A stretch of DNA of 64,000 nt from contig VGVY01000001.1 in assembly GCA_016873835.1 (NCBI GenBank), positions 92,129-156,128 of the forward strand, written 5' to 3'. How positions within the stretch are numbered: the first letter of the stretch is position 1; every line of letters begins with the position of its first letter. This document shows positions 46,517 to 56,112 of the stretch, one piece after another. A program made the translations under genes and the position numbers. The notes under the pieces were generated by a model. It made no database searches and was not told the DNA's origin. It worked only from the letters and a program-made list of their open reading frames with translations. This stretch comes from Ignavibacteria bacterium (GTDB lineage Bacteria; Bacteroidota; Ignavibacteria; Ignavibacteriales; Melioribacteraceae).

Positions 46517-47755
46517 ATGAAAAAAATTATATTACTTTTTTTAATATTAATTAGTGCTGCGGAAATTTTTCCTTCTGGAGGTTCGCTTTATTCAAGACAT
46601 GGTTTGGGCGATCTTTATTTTTCATATACTGCTAGAAGAATGGGACTTGGTGAATTAGGAATTGCATCACTTGATTATGATTTTTTAAACAACGTTAATC
46701 CAGCTAGCTGGAGTAGTTTACGTTTAACACGATTTGAGACTGGTGTTTTATATCACGGGAACAATATTTCTTCATCAAGTAATTCTACTTTTCAAACGCA
46801 AACAATATTTACTGGCTTGATGTTTGGATTCCCGATTGATAGAGAGAATGGAATTAGTTTTGTTACTGGGATTGTCCCGTATTCTAACGTCAGTTATGAA
46901 GTTGTGTTGGATCAAGAATCAGTTTTGACCGATCCTTACAAGTTAACTTTCAAAGGAGAAGGAGGGATTTCAAAAATATTTGCCGGTCTTTCTTATAGAT
47001 TACCATTTGAGTTTTCCTTAGGCGCTGCATTGGACTATTATAATGGTGAATTAAATTATTCCACTATGGCAGATTTTAGTACAAGTAATTTTTTTAGCGG
47101 AGCTATGTCCAAGAAATATCGTCACAATGGGATCGGATATTCAATCGGACTCATTTCAAGCAACATTTCAAAACTTTTTGGAATTAAAGAAGTTGATGAT
47201 ATTAGACTAGGCCTAACTTACTCAGGGAAAACAACTTTAACAACAGACACATTAAGTATTTATACTACTCCAGTTGGTGAGCTTACAAATTCAAGCAGTG
47301 TTGTAGAAACTGAAATTCCAAATAGACTTGGAATTGGGCTTTCCCTCAAATTAAATCCTCAATACTTGATAGTCGCAGATTATTTGTTTCAACCGTTCAC
47401 TGAATTAACAATTAATGGTAAAAAAATAAATACTCTACGCGACTTTTATAAAGCAAGTATAGGACTTGAATACCGTAATATGGATACTAGAGCACAATCC
47501 TTGTGGGAACAGTTAATCTTAAGGGGTGGTTTAAGTTATGAACAGACTCAATATGAAATAAATAAAAAAGGAATTGAACAATTTTCGATTTTTGCTGGTT
47601 GTTCAATGCCATTAGGATTTGATAGTACTGTAGATTTTGCATTTCAGATTGGCAAAAGAGGAACAAAAGAAAATAATTTATTAAGCGAAAATTTTTATAA
47701 ATTTTCTATAACTTTAAGCATCGGAGAACTCTGGTTTGTTACAACAGATAGGTAA
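46517..47755 (+). CDS. Outer-membrane beta-barrel protein (SPYSRYGLGD-like)
   Basis: Probable outer-membrane protein. It has a signal peptide (IILLFLILISAAEIFPSG) and then SLYSRHGLGDLYFSYTARRM and FLNNVNPASWSSL, the N-terminal signature of a Bacteroidota barrel family related in layout to FadL/OmpP1. Alternating hydrophobic-polar strands run to the end, and the last strand NFYKFSITLSIGELWFVTTD is aromatic-rich. The ATG comes two bases after the previous stop, and a TPR protein gene follows 20 bases later. The substrate or partner is unknown; the two exported neighbours suggest a shared envelope task. Confidence 0.7.
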   Translation: MKKIILLFLILISAAEIFPSGGSLYSRHGLGDLYFSYTARRMGLGELGIASLDYDFLNNVNPASWSSLRLTRFETGVLYHGNNISSSSNSTFQTQTIFTGLMFGFPIDRENGISFVTGIVPYSNVSYEVVLDQESVLTDPYKLTFKGEGGISKIFAGLSYRLPFEFSLGAALDYYNGELNYSTMADFSTSNFFSGAMSKKYRHNGIGYSIGLISSNISKLFGIKEVDDIRLGLTYSGKTTLTTDTLSIYTTPVGELTNSSSVVETEIPNRLGIGLSLKLNPQYLIVADYLFQPFTELTINGKKINTLRDFYKASIGLEYRNMDTRAQSLWEQLILRGGLSYEQTQYEINKKGIEQFSIFAGCSMPLGFDSTVDFAFQIGKRGTKENNLLSENFYKFSITLSIGELWFVTTDR

Positions 47756-47775
47756 TTAAAAGAAGGAACAATAAA

Positions 47776-49017
47776 TTGAAACGTGCATTTTTCTACATCG
47801 TATTTTCAACATTTGTGTTGTGTTCATACGCAGATATTAAAGCACAAAATGACCAAATGGTTAATTTCAGTTTATTTTTTGAATACCATAAAAACAAAGA
47901 TTTTGTTAGTGCTCTTCCTTATGGATGGAAAGTAATCAATTCAGATCCAAAACAATTCCTAAGATTTAAAATATTTCCAAAGGTAGAAGAAATCCTCTGG
48001 TATTTACATGACAGCAGCAAAGTTTCTGATAAAGAAAAACTTGCATTGAACGACACGATAATTTATTTCTATGATAGAGCAATCAAGTTTGAACCCGAGC
48101 TGGAAGGATTTTACACTGCTAGAAAAGCATATGTTCATGAAACTTGGTTGAAGTCTGACCCAAAGATGATTATTCCTCTTTATGAATATGCAATTGAAAA
48201 AGATAAATCTTTATCAACATTTTATATAGATCGATTAGGGATTATTTATGTTTCAAATGCTGCTGACGATAATGACTATAAATTAAAAGCACTTGATCTT
48301 TATTCAAAACTGTCAGAAGCTGAACCTGATAATCCGTTGTGGGTACAAAAACTTGAATCTATTGCAGAAAATATTTTAGAATTAGTTGAAATAACAAAAA
48401 AAGCATGGGATTTAGATAAAGAGAATTTAGAGAAAGCTTGGAAGTATGCATCAACTTGTATTCGAGCTCAAGAATATGAAAGATCAAAACAACCGTTAGA
48501 ATTCCTTGTCCAAAAATCGCCTGAAGTAATTAATTATTGGAAACAATTAGCAAGTGTGTATGATAAATTAGATCAGAATGATAATTCAATTAGAGCCTAT
48601 AAAAAGTTAATTGATCTTCAGCCTGATAATAGAGATAATTATGTTAATATTGCATTAGTTTATAAAAGAATTGACCAGCTTTCTGTTGCTAGAACGTATT
48701 TGTACAAAGCTATGAATGCAGACGCTAATTGGGAATACCCAGTTCTCCTTGAAGGACAACTTTATGAGCAAGGCGCAAGAGCATGTGATTTTGATTTTAT
48801 GGCAAAGTGTGTCTATTTGCTTGCAGTGAATACTTATAGAAAGGCATCATCAATGGGCGGACAGTATGCATCAACTGCTGCAGACAGAGTTAAAGCTTTG
48901 CAGAATTCTATCCCTACAAAAGAAGATTATTTCTTTAGAAAAATGAAGTCTGGGGATACAATTAAAATCGAAGGTGCATGCTATGCTTGGATTGGAAAAT
49001 CTGTGATTGTTCCTTAA
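47776..49017 (+). CDS. Exported TPR protein
   Basis: Secreted or periplasmic repeat protein of unknown function. It starts at a TTG with GAAGGA nine to ten bases before it and has a signal peptide (AFFYIVFSTFVLCSYADIKAQ). TPR helix pairs fill the rest: NSIRAYKKLIDLQPDNRDNY is the clearest unit, preceded by ERSKQPLEFLVQKSPEVINY and followed by YVNIALVYKRIDQLSVARTY. The C-terminal 60 residues (GGQYASTAADRVKALQNSIP) resemble TPR proteins of Bacteroidota with a small conserved tail. It is the third exported product in a row. Confidence 0.78.
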   Translation: MKRAFFYIVFSTFVLCSYADIKAQNDQMVNFSLFFEYHKNKDFVSALPYGWKVINSDPKQFLRFKIFPKVEEILWYLHDSSKVSDKEKLALNDTIIYFYDRAIKFEPELEGFYTARKAYVHETWLKSDPKMIIPLYEYAIEKDKSLSTFYIDRLGIIYVSNAADDNDYKLKALDLYSKLSEAEPDNPLWVQKLESIAENILELVEITKKAWDLDKENLEKAWKYASTCIRAQEYERSKQPLEFLVQKSPEVINYWKQLASVYDKLDQNDNSIRAYKKLIDLQPDNRDNYVNIALVYKRIDQLSVARTYLYKAMNADANWEYPVLLEGQLYEQGARACDFDFMAKCVYLLAVNTYRKASSMGGQYASTAADRVKALQNSIPTKEDYFFRKMKSGDTIKIEGACYAWIGKSVIVP

Positions 49018-49049
49018 TCAATTTAATGAAGATTAATTAATAGAGATAC

Positions 49050-50348
49050 ATGCAAAATTACCTTACTGCAGATTTAGAAATATTAAAGATTGCAAACCTT
49101 GAATTAGCACGTCAAGAAAATAATTTAGAATTAATCGCTTCCGAAAATTTTGTTAGCATAGCTGTATTGAATGCAGCTGGAACTGTATTGACAAACAAAT
49201 ACGCTGAAGGTTATCCAGGAAAAAGATACTACGGCGGATGTGAATATGTAGACATGGCTGAAGAGCTCGCTAAAGAGCGGTTAATGAAATTATTTGAGGC
49301 AGAGTATGTGAATGTTCAACCTCACAGTGGATCGCAAGCTAATATGGCGGTCTACATGGCTTTATTAAAACCTGGAGATACAATTCTTGGTCTTGCGCTT
49401 GACCATGGAGGACATTTAACTCATGGTTCGTTTGTAAATTTTTCTGGGCAAATCTATAAGTCAGTTCCTTATACTCTTAATAAAGAAACTAAACTTCTTG
49501 ACTATAATTTAATTGAAGATCTTGCTAAAAAGGAAAAGCCGAAATTAATTGTTATGGGTGCCAGTGCCTATTCGAGAGATTGGGATTATGAAAAGTTTAG
49601 AGGAATTGCTGATAAAGTTGGTGCATTATTAATGTGTGATATGGCACATCCAGCTGGATTAATCGCTAAGGGATTATTGAAGAATCCGCTTCCATATTGT
49701 GATGTAGTTACGTCAACAACTCACAAAACCCTTAGAGGTCCGCGTGGTGGTGTAATACTTGTTGGTAAGGATAAAGAAAATCCGCTAGGTATTAAAACTA
49801 TAAAAGGCGATCGATATAAAATGATGTCTGAAATTTTTGATGGAATGGTTATGCCTGGAATTCAAGGCGGTCCCTTAATGCATATCATACTAGCAAAGGC
49901 AGTTGCTTTTGGTGAAGCACTTCAAGATTCATTCAAAGATTATGCAAATCAAATAATAAAAAATGCCAATACTTTAGCAAATGAGCTAATGAACTTTGAT
50001 TATTGTATCGTTTCAAATGGAACTGAAAATCATTTAATGTTAGTCGATTTAACAAATAAAGAATTATCTGGTAAGAAAGTTGAGAATGCATTAGGAGAGG
50101 CTGGCATTACTGTAAATAAAAATATGATTCCATTTGATATTAAAAGTCCTTTTGTAACTAGCGGTATTAGAATAGGAACACCAGCCGTTACTACTAGAAA
50201 AATGAAAGAACCGGAAATGAAAATTATTGCTGGATTTATTGATAAAGCTATTCGAAATATTGACAATGTTTCTGTTTTAAGTTCCGTTAGAAATGAAGTC
50301 AAAGAATTTTGTTCAAAATTTCCTCTCTATCCTGAATTGATAAATTAA
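49050..50348 (+). CDS. glyA: Serine hydroxymethyltransferase
   Basis: PLP enzyme converting serine and THF to glycine and 5,10-methylene-THF. It has the N-terminal [40 protein letters not shown], and the PLP lysine K226 in [17 protein letters not shown]. At 432 residues it is typical. The leader of 32 bases after the TPR gene holds no visible riboswitch. It adds to the one-carbon genes of the window (purN, purH, ftcD, fchA), though not in one operon. Confidence 0.97.
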   Translation: MQNYLTADLEILKIANLELARQENNLELIASENFVSIAVLNAAGTVLTNKYAEGYPGKRYYGGCEYVDMAEELAKERLMKLFEAEYVNVQPHSGSQANMAVYMALLKPGDTILGLALDHGGHLTHGSFVNFSGQIYKSVPYTLNKETKLLDYNLIEDLAKKEKPKLIVMGASAYSRDWDYEKFRGIADKVGALLMCDMAHPAGLIAKGLLKNPLPYCDVVTSTTHKTLRGPRGGVILVGKDKENPLGIKTIKGDRYKMMSEIFDGMVMPGIQGGPLMHIILAKAVAFGEALQDSFKDYANQIIKNANTLANELMNFDYCIVSNGTENHLMLVDLTNKELSGKKVENALGEAGITVNKNMIPFDIKSPFVTSGIRIGTPAVTTRKMKEPEMKIIAGFIDKAIRNIDNVSVLSSVRNEVKEFCSKFPLYPELIN

Positions 50349-50359
50349 TTTTTTTTTAC

Positions 50360-51115
50360 GTGAAATCAGAGGATAAAAGCCAGTCTGAAAATTCATCTTC
50401 AACAGAAGTTGAAATGACCTTTCTAGAACATCTTGAAGAATTAAGATGGCGCATTATTTATGCTCTATTAGGTATTGCTATAGGAACTGTTGTTGCATGG
50501 ATTTTTATCGATTTTTTTATTGACTACATTTTACTGATACCAGCTAAAAAAGCTAATTTCAATTTGCAAAACTTACGGCCTTTTGGGCAGTTGTTTCTTT
50601 ACTTTGAAGTGGCAATAATAATTGGGCTTATATTCAGCTTCCCAAATGTTGTCTACCAGATTTGGAAGTTTATCTCGCCGGCATTAAGAGAAAATGAAAA
50701 GAAATATATCACTGCAATTGTAATATTCACTACCATTTGTTTTTTAGCTGGCGTAGTCTTCGCATATTTTGTGATGTTACCTCTAACATTGAAATTTGCT
50801 GCTCAATTTGGATCACAATCCATTGTTAATAATTTTTCAATTGATGAATATTTTTCAATTATTCTAAGTGTTATTCTTGGTGCCGGATTAGTATTCGAAT
50901 TGCCTATGCTTTCATTTTTCTTATCTAAGATTGGTATTTTGACACCTAATGTCATGAGAAAATACCGAAGACACTCAATAATTACTATATTAATATTAGC
51001 TGCTATACTCACTCCCGGTACTGATCCAGTCTCTCAAATCCTTCTTGCCATTCCATTGGTTATTTTATACGAAATAAGTATTTTAGTTTCGAAAATATTT
51101 CAAAAGAAAAGTTGA
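50360..51115 (+). CDS. tatC: Sec-independent translocase subunit TatC
   Basis: Receptor subunit of the twin-arginine translocase. It has the family motif MTFLEHLEELRWRIIYALLG (conserved E and R), six predicted transmembrane helices and FIDYILLIPAKKANFNLQNL. Conserved segments SFPNVVYQIWKFISPALREN and GAGLVFELPMLSFFL follow, and LTPGTDPVSQILLAIPLVIL lies near the end. Translation starts at a GTG. At 251 residues it is normal. tatA is not in the window. ActB, encoded 2 kb downstream, has a Tat-like signal and would be a client. Confidence 0.95.
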   Translation: MKSEDKSQSENSSSTEVEMTFLEHLEELRWRIIYALLGIAIGTVVAWIFIDFFIDYILLIPAKKANFNLQNLRPFGQLFLYFEVAIIIGLIFSFPNVVYQIWKFISPALRENEKKYITAIVIFTTICFLAGVVFAYFVMLPLTLKFAAQFGSQSIVNNFSIDEYFSIILSVILGAGLVFELPMLSFFLSKIGILTPNVMRKYRRHSIITILILAAILTPGTDPVSQILLAIPLVILYEISILVSKIFQKKS

Positions 51116-52092
51116 CAATTAATAAGCTTTCCCAAATTACACACTTAATAGAATCTGAACTTAACCAGTTTAATGATCGATTTAAGAAATCATTGAAGTC
51201 AAATGTTAGTTTAGTTGACCTTGTAGCAAGATATATCCTAAAACAAAAGGGGAAAAAGATACGGCCAGTATTAGTTCTACTTTCAAGCAAAATAGGCGGA
51301 GAAATAAATGAAAGAAGCTATAGAGGTGCAACTTTAGTTGAACTTCTTCATACAGCTACTTTGGTACATGATGATGTTGTCGATAATGCAGAAACAAGAA
51401 GAGGTTTTCCTTCTATAAATGCTGTGTGGAAAAATAAAGTCGCAGTTTTAATGGGTGATTATTTACTTTCGAGGGGATTAATGCTTTCTGTTGAGGGGGA
51501 TGATTTTGACTTTCTTCGTGTAATAACTAATACTGTTAAGAGAATGTCTGAAGGGGAATTATTACAAATCAGCAAAACCAGAAAATTAGATAACGACCAG
51601 GAAACATATTTCAAAATAATCTCTGACAAAACTGCATCACTATTATCTACTTGTTGTGAAATTGGAATTCGATCCTCAACTACTAATGAAGATAAAATAA
51701 TTGCTTTAAGGGAATTTGGTGAAAATCTTGGTATGGCGTTTCAAATTAGAGATGATATTTTGGATTTTATAGGAACAAAAAAAATATTTGGAAAACCTCT
51801 TGGTGGTGATATTAAAGAAAAGAAACTCACTTTACCTTTGATTTATGCATTAAAGCAAGCAAGTGATAGGGAATCGAAAAAAATAATCAGTAATGTAAAA
51901 AGCGGTGGGAAAAAAGTACAAGTTGAAGATGTAATTGAATTTGTCAAAAAATATAATGGTATTGATTACGCAGTAAAAGTATCGAACGATTTTGCAGACA
52001 AAGCAATCCAATGTTTAAGTATTTTTGAAGCTTCAGAAACTAAAGCAGCATTGGAATCTTTAGTGTCATTTGTTATTGAACGAAAAAATTAA
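51112..52092 (+). CDS. ispB: Polyprenyl diphosphate synthase (long chain)
   Basis: Trans-prenyltransferase that builds the isoprenoid tail of menaquinone, most likely. Both aspartate-rich motifs are present: HDDVVDNAETRRG (D87, D88, D91) and QIRDDILDF (D214, D215, D218), with GDIKEKKLTLPLIYAL after the second. Bulky residues before the first motif are absent (LLHTATLV), fitting a long product, but chain length cannot be fixed from sequence. The TTG start overlaps the tatC stop by three bases. It lies directly before the quinol-oxidising act operon. Confidence 0.9.
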   Translation: MTINKLSQITHLIESELNQFNDRFKKSLKSNVSLVDLVARYILKQKGKKIRPVLVLLSSKIGGEINERSYRGATLVELLHTATLVHDDVVDNAETRRGFPSINAVWKNKVAVLMGDYLLSRGLMLSVEGDDFDFLRVITNTVKRMSEGELLQISKTRKLDNDQETYFKIISDKTASLLSTCCEIGIRSSTTNEDKIIALREFGENLGMAFQIRDDILDFIGTKKIFGKPLGGDIKEKKLTLPLIYALKQASDRESKKIISNVKSGGKKVQVEDVIEFVKKYNGIDYAVKVSNDFADKAIQCLSIFEASETKAALESLVSFVIERKN

Positions 52093-52286
52093 TTCGTATT
52101 AAAAGGTCTTAAAAAATTCTTTTGCAGATTTTTTTCCCTTTTGACTTTTTGTTTTTAATTCTCATTTCTTATTTTAGCCAAGTCAATTATTTATTAAGTA
52201 TATATCTTGTCCTAATAAGTATTTGTGCCGGTCATTTCCGGTTCTAAACCTTAGATCAAAAGAGAGTAAATATAAAATAGGTTGAA
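52093..52286 (+). promoter_or_regulatory. Leader/promoter region of the act-cox operon
   Basis: 194 AT-rich bases without an ORF. A short inverted repeat, GCCGGTCATTTCCGG near 52229-52243, lies about 45 bases before actA and could be an operator or leader hairpin. TTGACT at 52141 resembles a -35 box but no well-spaced -10 follows. This is the longest gene-free stretch of the window and the likely control point for the respiratory operon. Confidence 0.4.
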
Positions 52287-52856
52287 ATGAAAAAAACTGT
52301 TCTGGATTACGCTCTTAAAATCCGCCTTCCATTAACATTATTTGTTATTGCATTTTCCTTTGTGCTGACATATTATATATCTCGCGCAGAACGAGATGGG
52401 GTAGGATATTCTCCAGATCAACCTATTAATTATTCTCATAAACTTCACGCTGGGAAAATGGCAATTGACTGTCAATACTGCCATATCGGTGTTGAAAAAG
52501 GCCGCCACGCCCTAATACCTTCAGTTAATATTTGTATGAACTGCCATACAGTTTCTCGTAAAGACAAATCAGAGATAATAAAATTAACTCAGTATTATGA
52601 AGAGGGTACACCAATACCTTGGAAAAGGATTCACAAAGTTCCTGATTATGCATTTTTTAATCATAGCGTGCATGTTAATAAAGGAATTGAATGTGAAAGC
52701 TGTCACGGCGATATTAAGGAAATGGATAAAGTTTCTCAAGTAAGGCAGTTTACTATGGGTGCATGTTTAGAGTGTCACCGTAATGCACATGATAATTTGC
52801 CTTATCTTGAAAAAGTAAATAAAGGTCCAGAACATTGTTGGGCATGTCACAGATAA
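52287..52856 (+). CDS. actA: Alternative complex III subunit ActA (pentaheme cytochrome c)
   Basis: Multiheme c-type cytochrome of alternative complex III, which oxidises menaquinol and reduces periplasmic electron carriers. It has five CxxCH heme sites: CQYCH 62-66, CMNCH 83-87, CESCH 136-140, CLECH 160-164 and CWACH 184-188, the last one residue from the C-terminus. One N-terminal transmembrane helix (about residues 15-31) anchors it with the heme domain in the periplasm. HxxxH-type histidines (NYSHKLHAGKMAIDCQ, FFNHSVHVNKGIEC) are likely distal ligands. At 189 residues it is compact. It starts the act operon. Confidence 0.93.
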   Translation: MKKTVLDYALKIRLPLTLFVIAFSFVLTYYISRAERDGVGYSPDQPINYSHKLHAGKMAIDCQYCHIGVEKGRHALIPSVNICMNCHTVSRKDKSEIIKLTQYYEEGTPIPWKRIHKVPDYAFFNHSVHVNKGIECESCHGDIKEMDKVSQVRQFTMGACLECHRNAHDNLPYLEKVNKGPEHCWACHR

Positions 52857-52873
52857 CTAATGAGGTTTTTAAG

Positions 52874-53044
52874 ATGAATAAGTTAGGTAGAAAAAAATTT
52901 TTCACTGTTACTAGCAAAGGAATATTTTTCACATTACTCGGGATAACCTTGCCAATTAAATTTTTATATTCAAAAAATATCCAAAAGAATAAAATAAATA
53001 TTGCAGTCAATCCAGATGCTGTAAAAAGAATGAATAAGGTTTAA
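52874..53044 (+). CDS. Small membrane protein between actA and actB (unknown)
   Basis: 56-codon ORF with a good ribosome binding site (TGAGG at 52861-52865, nine bases before the ATG), starting 17 bases after actA. It ends on the first base of the actB ATG (TAATG), so it sits in the operon as a real gene would. It has a basic N-terminus (MNKLGRKKFFTVTSKG), one hydrophobic helix (IFFTLLGITLPIKFLY) and a short basic tail. The GRKKFF-hydrophobic layout is reminiscent of a Tat-like signal, as in ActB ([10 protein letters not shown]). I do not recognise a family. It may be an accessory subunit, assembly factor or translational coupler. Confidence 0.6.
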   Translation: MNKLGRKKFFTVTSKGIFFTLLGITLPIKFLYSKNIQKNKINIAVNPDAVKRMNKV

Positions 53045-56000
53045 TGATGAACGATTCGTCAAAGACAAATAATGTTTTATGGAAAAGTATTGAGGGTTTG
53101 AACAATGATCCCAATATTCAAAAGATGAAAGAAGATGAATTTTTGGATGGAGTTACTGAAGATTTTCATCCTAATCAGCTTTCCGGTATTTCTCGCAGAA
53201 AATTTTTAGCACTTCTTTCTGCTTCAGCTGCAATTACTGCAACAGCTTGTACTGATTATCAAGATAAGGGTGAAATTATTCCATATAACAAACGACCACA
53301 AGAAGTTTTACCAGGAACAGAAAATTTATATGCTTCAACTTGTAATGGTTGTTCGTTATCATGTGGCATTTTGGTGAAGACCAGAGAAGGAAGACCAATA
53401 AAAATTGATGGTAATCCGGATCATCCAATAAATGAAGGTAAGATTTGTACTAAAGGGCAAGCAAGTATTCTAAATTTATATGATCCTGAAAGATTAAAAG
53501 AACCATTATTTAATAATAGAAAGATTTCTTGGAATGATGTTGATAAAAACATCATCGAAGTGTTAGAATCAGCCGTTCAAAAAGGTAAAGAAATTGCAAT
53601 ACTTACTGGTGAATTAACCTCTCCAACTACAAAAAAAGTATTTGATAAATTTTCTGAAAAATATCCAACTACAAAAATTTATTCTTATAGTACTATAAAT
53701 CAAAGCACTAGAAGCAAAGCTTGGTTTGAATGTTATGGCTCATATGAATTTCCATCAATAAAATTTGATGAAGCTAATGTGATATTAGCAATTGATTCAG
53801 ACTTTCTAGTAAATGAAGATTCTTATTTAGAAAATATGCGACTCTTTACAAAACGCCGCGAAGTTGTTGGTAAGACTGATTTTAATAGATTGTATGTTGC
53901 CGAAGGTAGAATGAGTGCTACTGGAATGATGGCAGATTACAGAATTCGAGTTTCGCCAGATGAACAGTATAATTTTGTGATGAGTTTAGTAAATGAACTA
54001 TCTAAAAAAGGTTCAAATATTGAATTTGATCCAGTTACGAAGTCTATGGTTTCAAGTTTTTCAATAAATAATTTTTCGAAAAAAATTGGCAAGGAAAAAC
54101 TGAATTATTTAATTGATGATTTAAATAAATCAAGAGGTAAGTCTATTGTTTATGCTGGTAGTACACTTTCTAAAGAAGTGCATCTTGCTGTAAATTTATT
54201 AAATGAAGTTTTAGGAAATTCCAACCTATATAATTATCTCAACGAGAGTGTTGTTATACTTCCTCAATCCTCAAGAGAAGATTTTGATCGATTAATTGAT
54301 TCAATGAAAAATGGAAACGTTGATGTTTTAATACATTTTGGAAGTGATCCAGTATTCTACCTCCCTTATGATTTTGAATATCAGTCTTCAATATCAAGAG
54401 TAAAAACGGTTATTTCGTTATCAGAATCATTGAATGAATCATGTTCACTCTCACATTATGTACTTCCTTTAAACAACCAATTAGAATGCTGGGGTGATAG
54501 TTTTGTGCAGACCGGAGTTTATGGTTTACAACAGCCAGTTATCTCGCCAATATTTAATACACGTCAAAAAGAATCAATTCTGTTGACTTGGATAAGTGGC
54601 AGCAGTTCTAATTTTAGTTCTGACAATTACCATAAGTTCTTGATAGAAAATTTCACGCAAACAGTTTATACAAAACTAAATTCGTTTTCAGATGCTAAAA
54701 GGGTATGGCTCTCATCGCTTCATGATGGCGTTGTGACTTTGAAGAATGTTGAGAAATTGCATAAAAAAATTTCTCAATCTTGGATCCCATTACTAAAATT
54801 AGCAAAAGAAAATTCAGGATTGACTGTTCATTTAACTGAAAGTTATTTTATTGGTGATGGATATTTTGCGAATAATGGATGGCTGCAAGAAGTACCTCAT
54901 CCAATTACAAAAGTTACTTGGGATAATTATGCAGCATTGTCACCTTTAACAGCGAAAAAGTTTAACCTGAAGAATGATGATATAATTGAAGTGTCAGTTA
55001 GTAATAGCAAAATCAAAATCCCAGTTTTTGTGCAGCCGGGTTTAAGTGATAAAACTATCAATATTGAATATGGATATGGCAGAAAAGTTATTGGAGATGT
55101 TGGAAAAGATATTGGAATAAATCCGTTGCAGCTTATTTCAAAAAATCATTTTGAAACTAAAAATATTCTAACTAATGCTTCTATAAATAAAATTGATGGG
55201 ACACATAAACTAGTTACAACTCAAGAACATCACTCCTTAGATGATACTTTTGTAAAAGACTTTCATAAAATCAGAAAAATAATTCAAGAAGGAACAGTTG
55301 AGAAATATCAAAAGGATCCTAAATTTTTACATGAACATAAGCATGAATTATTCAGCATAACAAATGAGCACACTTATTCTGGTAATAAATGGGCTATGGC
55401 AATCGATTTAAATAAATGTACAAGTTGTGCTGCATGTGTTGCCTCATGTAATGTGGAAAATAATATTCCGGTTGTTGGTAAAGACCAAGTGGGCAAAGGA
55501 AGAGAAATGCATTGGATTAGAATTGATCGTTATTTTTCTGGTTCGCCCGAAGATCCAATCGCGAGCAACCAGCCAATGTTGTGTCAGCATTGTGACAATG
55601 CACCTTGTGAAAATGTTTGCCCCGTTAATGCCACAAATCACAGTCCTGATGGCTTAAATCAAATGGTCTACAATAGATGTGTAGGCACAAGGTACTGTTC
55701 TAATAACTGTCCATATAAAGTTAGAAGGTATAACTTCTTTGACTTCAGAGATCACTTTGCAGATGAATATTATCAAAATAATTTAACAGCATTAGTTAAT
55801 AATCCTGAAGTTACAGTTCGATCTCGTGGTGTAATGGAAAAATGCACATTTTGTGTTCAAAGAATTATGGATGTTCGTTCCACTGCAATAAATGAAGGAA
55901 GAGAAATTAGTCCAAATGAAGTTGTGACTGCTTGTCAACAAGCTTGTCCTACAAATGCAATTACATTTGGTGATGCAAATAATCCTGACTCAAATGTAGC

Positions 56001-56112
56001 TAAACTTAGAAATCATAATTTGACCTATCATGTTTTAGAAGAACTTAATATTAAACCAAATGTTACTTACATCGCAAAATTAAGAAATACTCACTCGGAG
56101 GATAACTCTTGA
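53044..56112 (+). CDS. actB: Alternative complex III subunit ActB (molybdopterin-like plus Fe-S)
   Basis: Large peripheral subunit, a fusion of a molybdopterin-oxidoreductase-like half (B1) and a four-cluster ferredoxin half (B2). A Tat-variant signal ([20 protein letters not shown]) begins about 55 residues in, as in TAT-variant molybdopterin oxidoreductases. B1 carries C100, C103, C107 and C135 with the spacing of an N-terminal 4Fe-4S site. B2 has [11 protein letters not shown] (792-802), [13 protein letters not shown] (847-859), [11 protein letters not shown] (879-889, threonine 882 replacing one cysteine, so probably 3Fe-4S) and C934/C937 with C964/C968. No molybdenum-ligand residue was identified. 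1022 residues. Confidence 0.93.
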   Translation: MMNDSSKTNNVLWKSIEGLNNDPNIQKMKEDEFLDGVTEDFHPNQLSGISRRKFLALLSASAAITATACTDYQDKGEIIPYNKRPQEVLPGTENLYASTCNGCSLSCGILVKTREGRPIKIDGNPDHPINEGKICTKGQASILNLYDPERLKEPLFNNRKISWNDVDKNIIEVLESAVQKGKEIAILTGELTSPTTKKVFDKFSEKYPTTKIYSYSTINQSTRSKAWFECYGSYEFPSIKFDEANVILAIDSDFLVNEDSYLENMRLFTKRREVVGKTDFNRLYVAEGRMSATGMMADYRIRVSPDEQYNFVMSLVNELSKKGSNIEFDPVTKSMVSSFSINNFSKKIGKEKLNYLIDDLNKSRGKSIVYAGSTLSKEVHLAVNLLNEVLGNSNLYNYLNESVVILPQSSREDFDRLIDSMKNGNVDVLIHFGSDPVFYLPYDFEYQSSISRVKTVISLSESLNESCSLSHYVLPLNNQLECWGDSFVQTGVYGLQQPVISPIFNTRQKESILLTWISGSSSNFSSDNYHKFLIENFTQTVYTKLNSFSDAKRVWLSSLHDGVVTLKNVEKLHKKISQSWIPLLKLAKENSGLTVHLTESYFIGDGYFANNGWLQEVPHPITKVTWDNYAALSPLTAKKFNLKNDDIIEVSVSNSKIKIPVFVQPGLSDKTINIEYGYGRKVIGDVGKDIGINPLQLISKNHFETKNILTNASINKIDGTHKLVTTQEHHSLDDTFVKDFHKIRKIIQEGTVEKYQKDPKFLHEHKHELFSITNEHTYSGNKWAMAIDLNKCTSCAACVASCNVENNIPVVGKDQVGKGREMHWIRIDRYFSGSPEDPIASNQPMLCQHCDNAPCENVCPVNATNHSPDGLNQMVYNRCVGTRYCSNNCPYKVRRYNFFDFRDHFADEYYQNNLTALVNNPEVTVRSRGVMEKCTFCVQRIMDVRSTAINEGREISPNEVVTACQQACPTNAITFGDANNPDSNVAKLRNHNLTYHVLEELNIKPNVTYIAKLRNTHSEDNS

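Noticed and set aside
49018..49049. Glycine or THF riboswitch before glyA
   Set aside because: Only 32 bases between genes, too short for a riboswitch.
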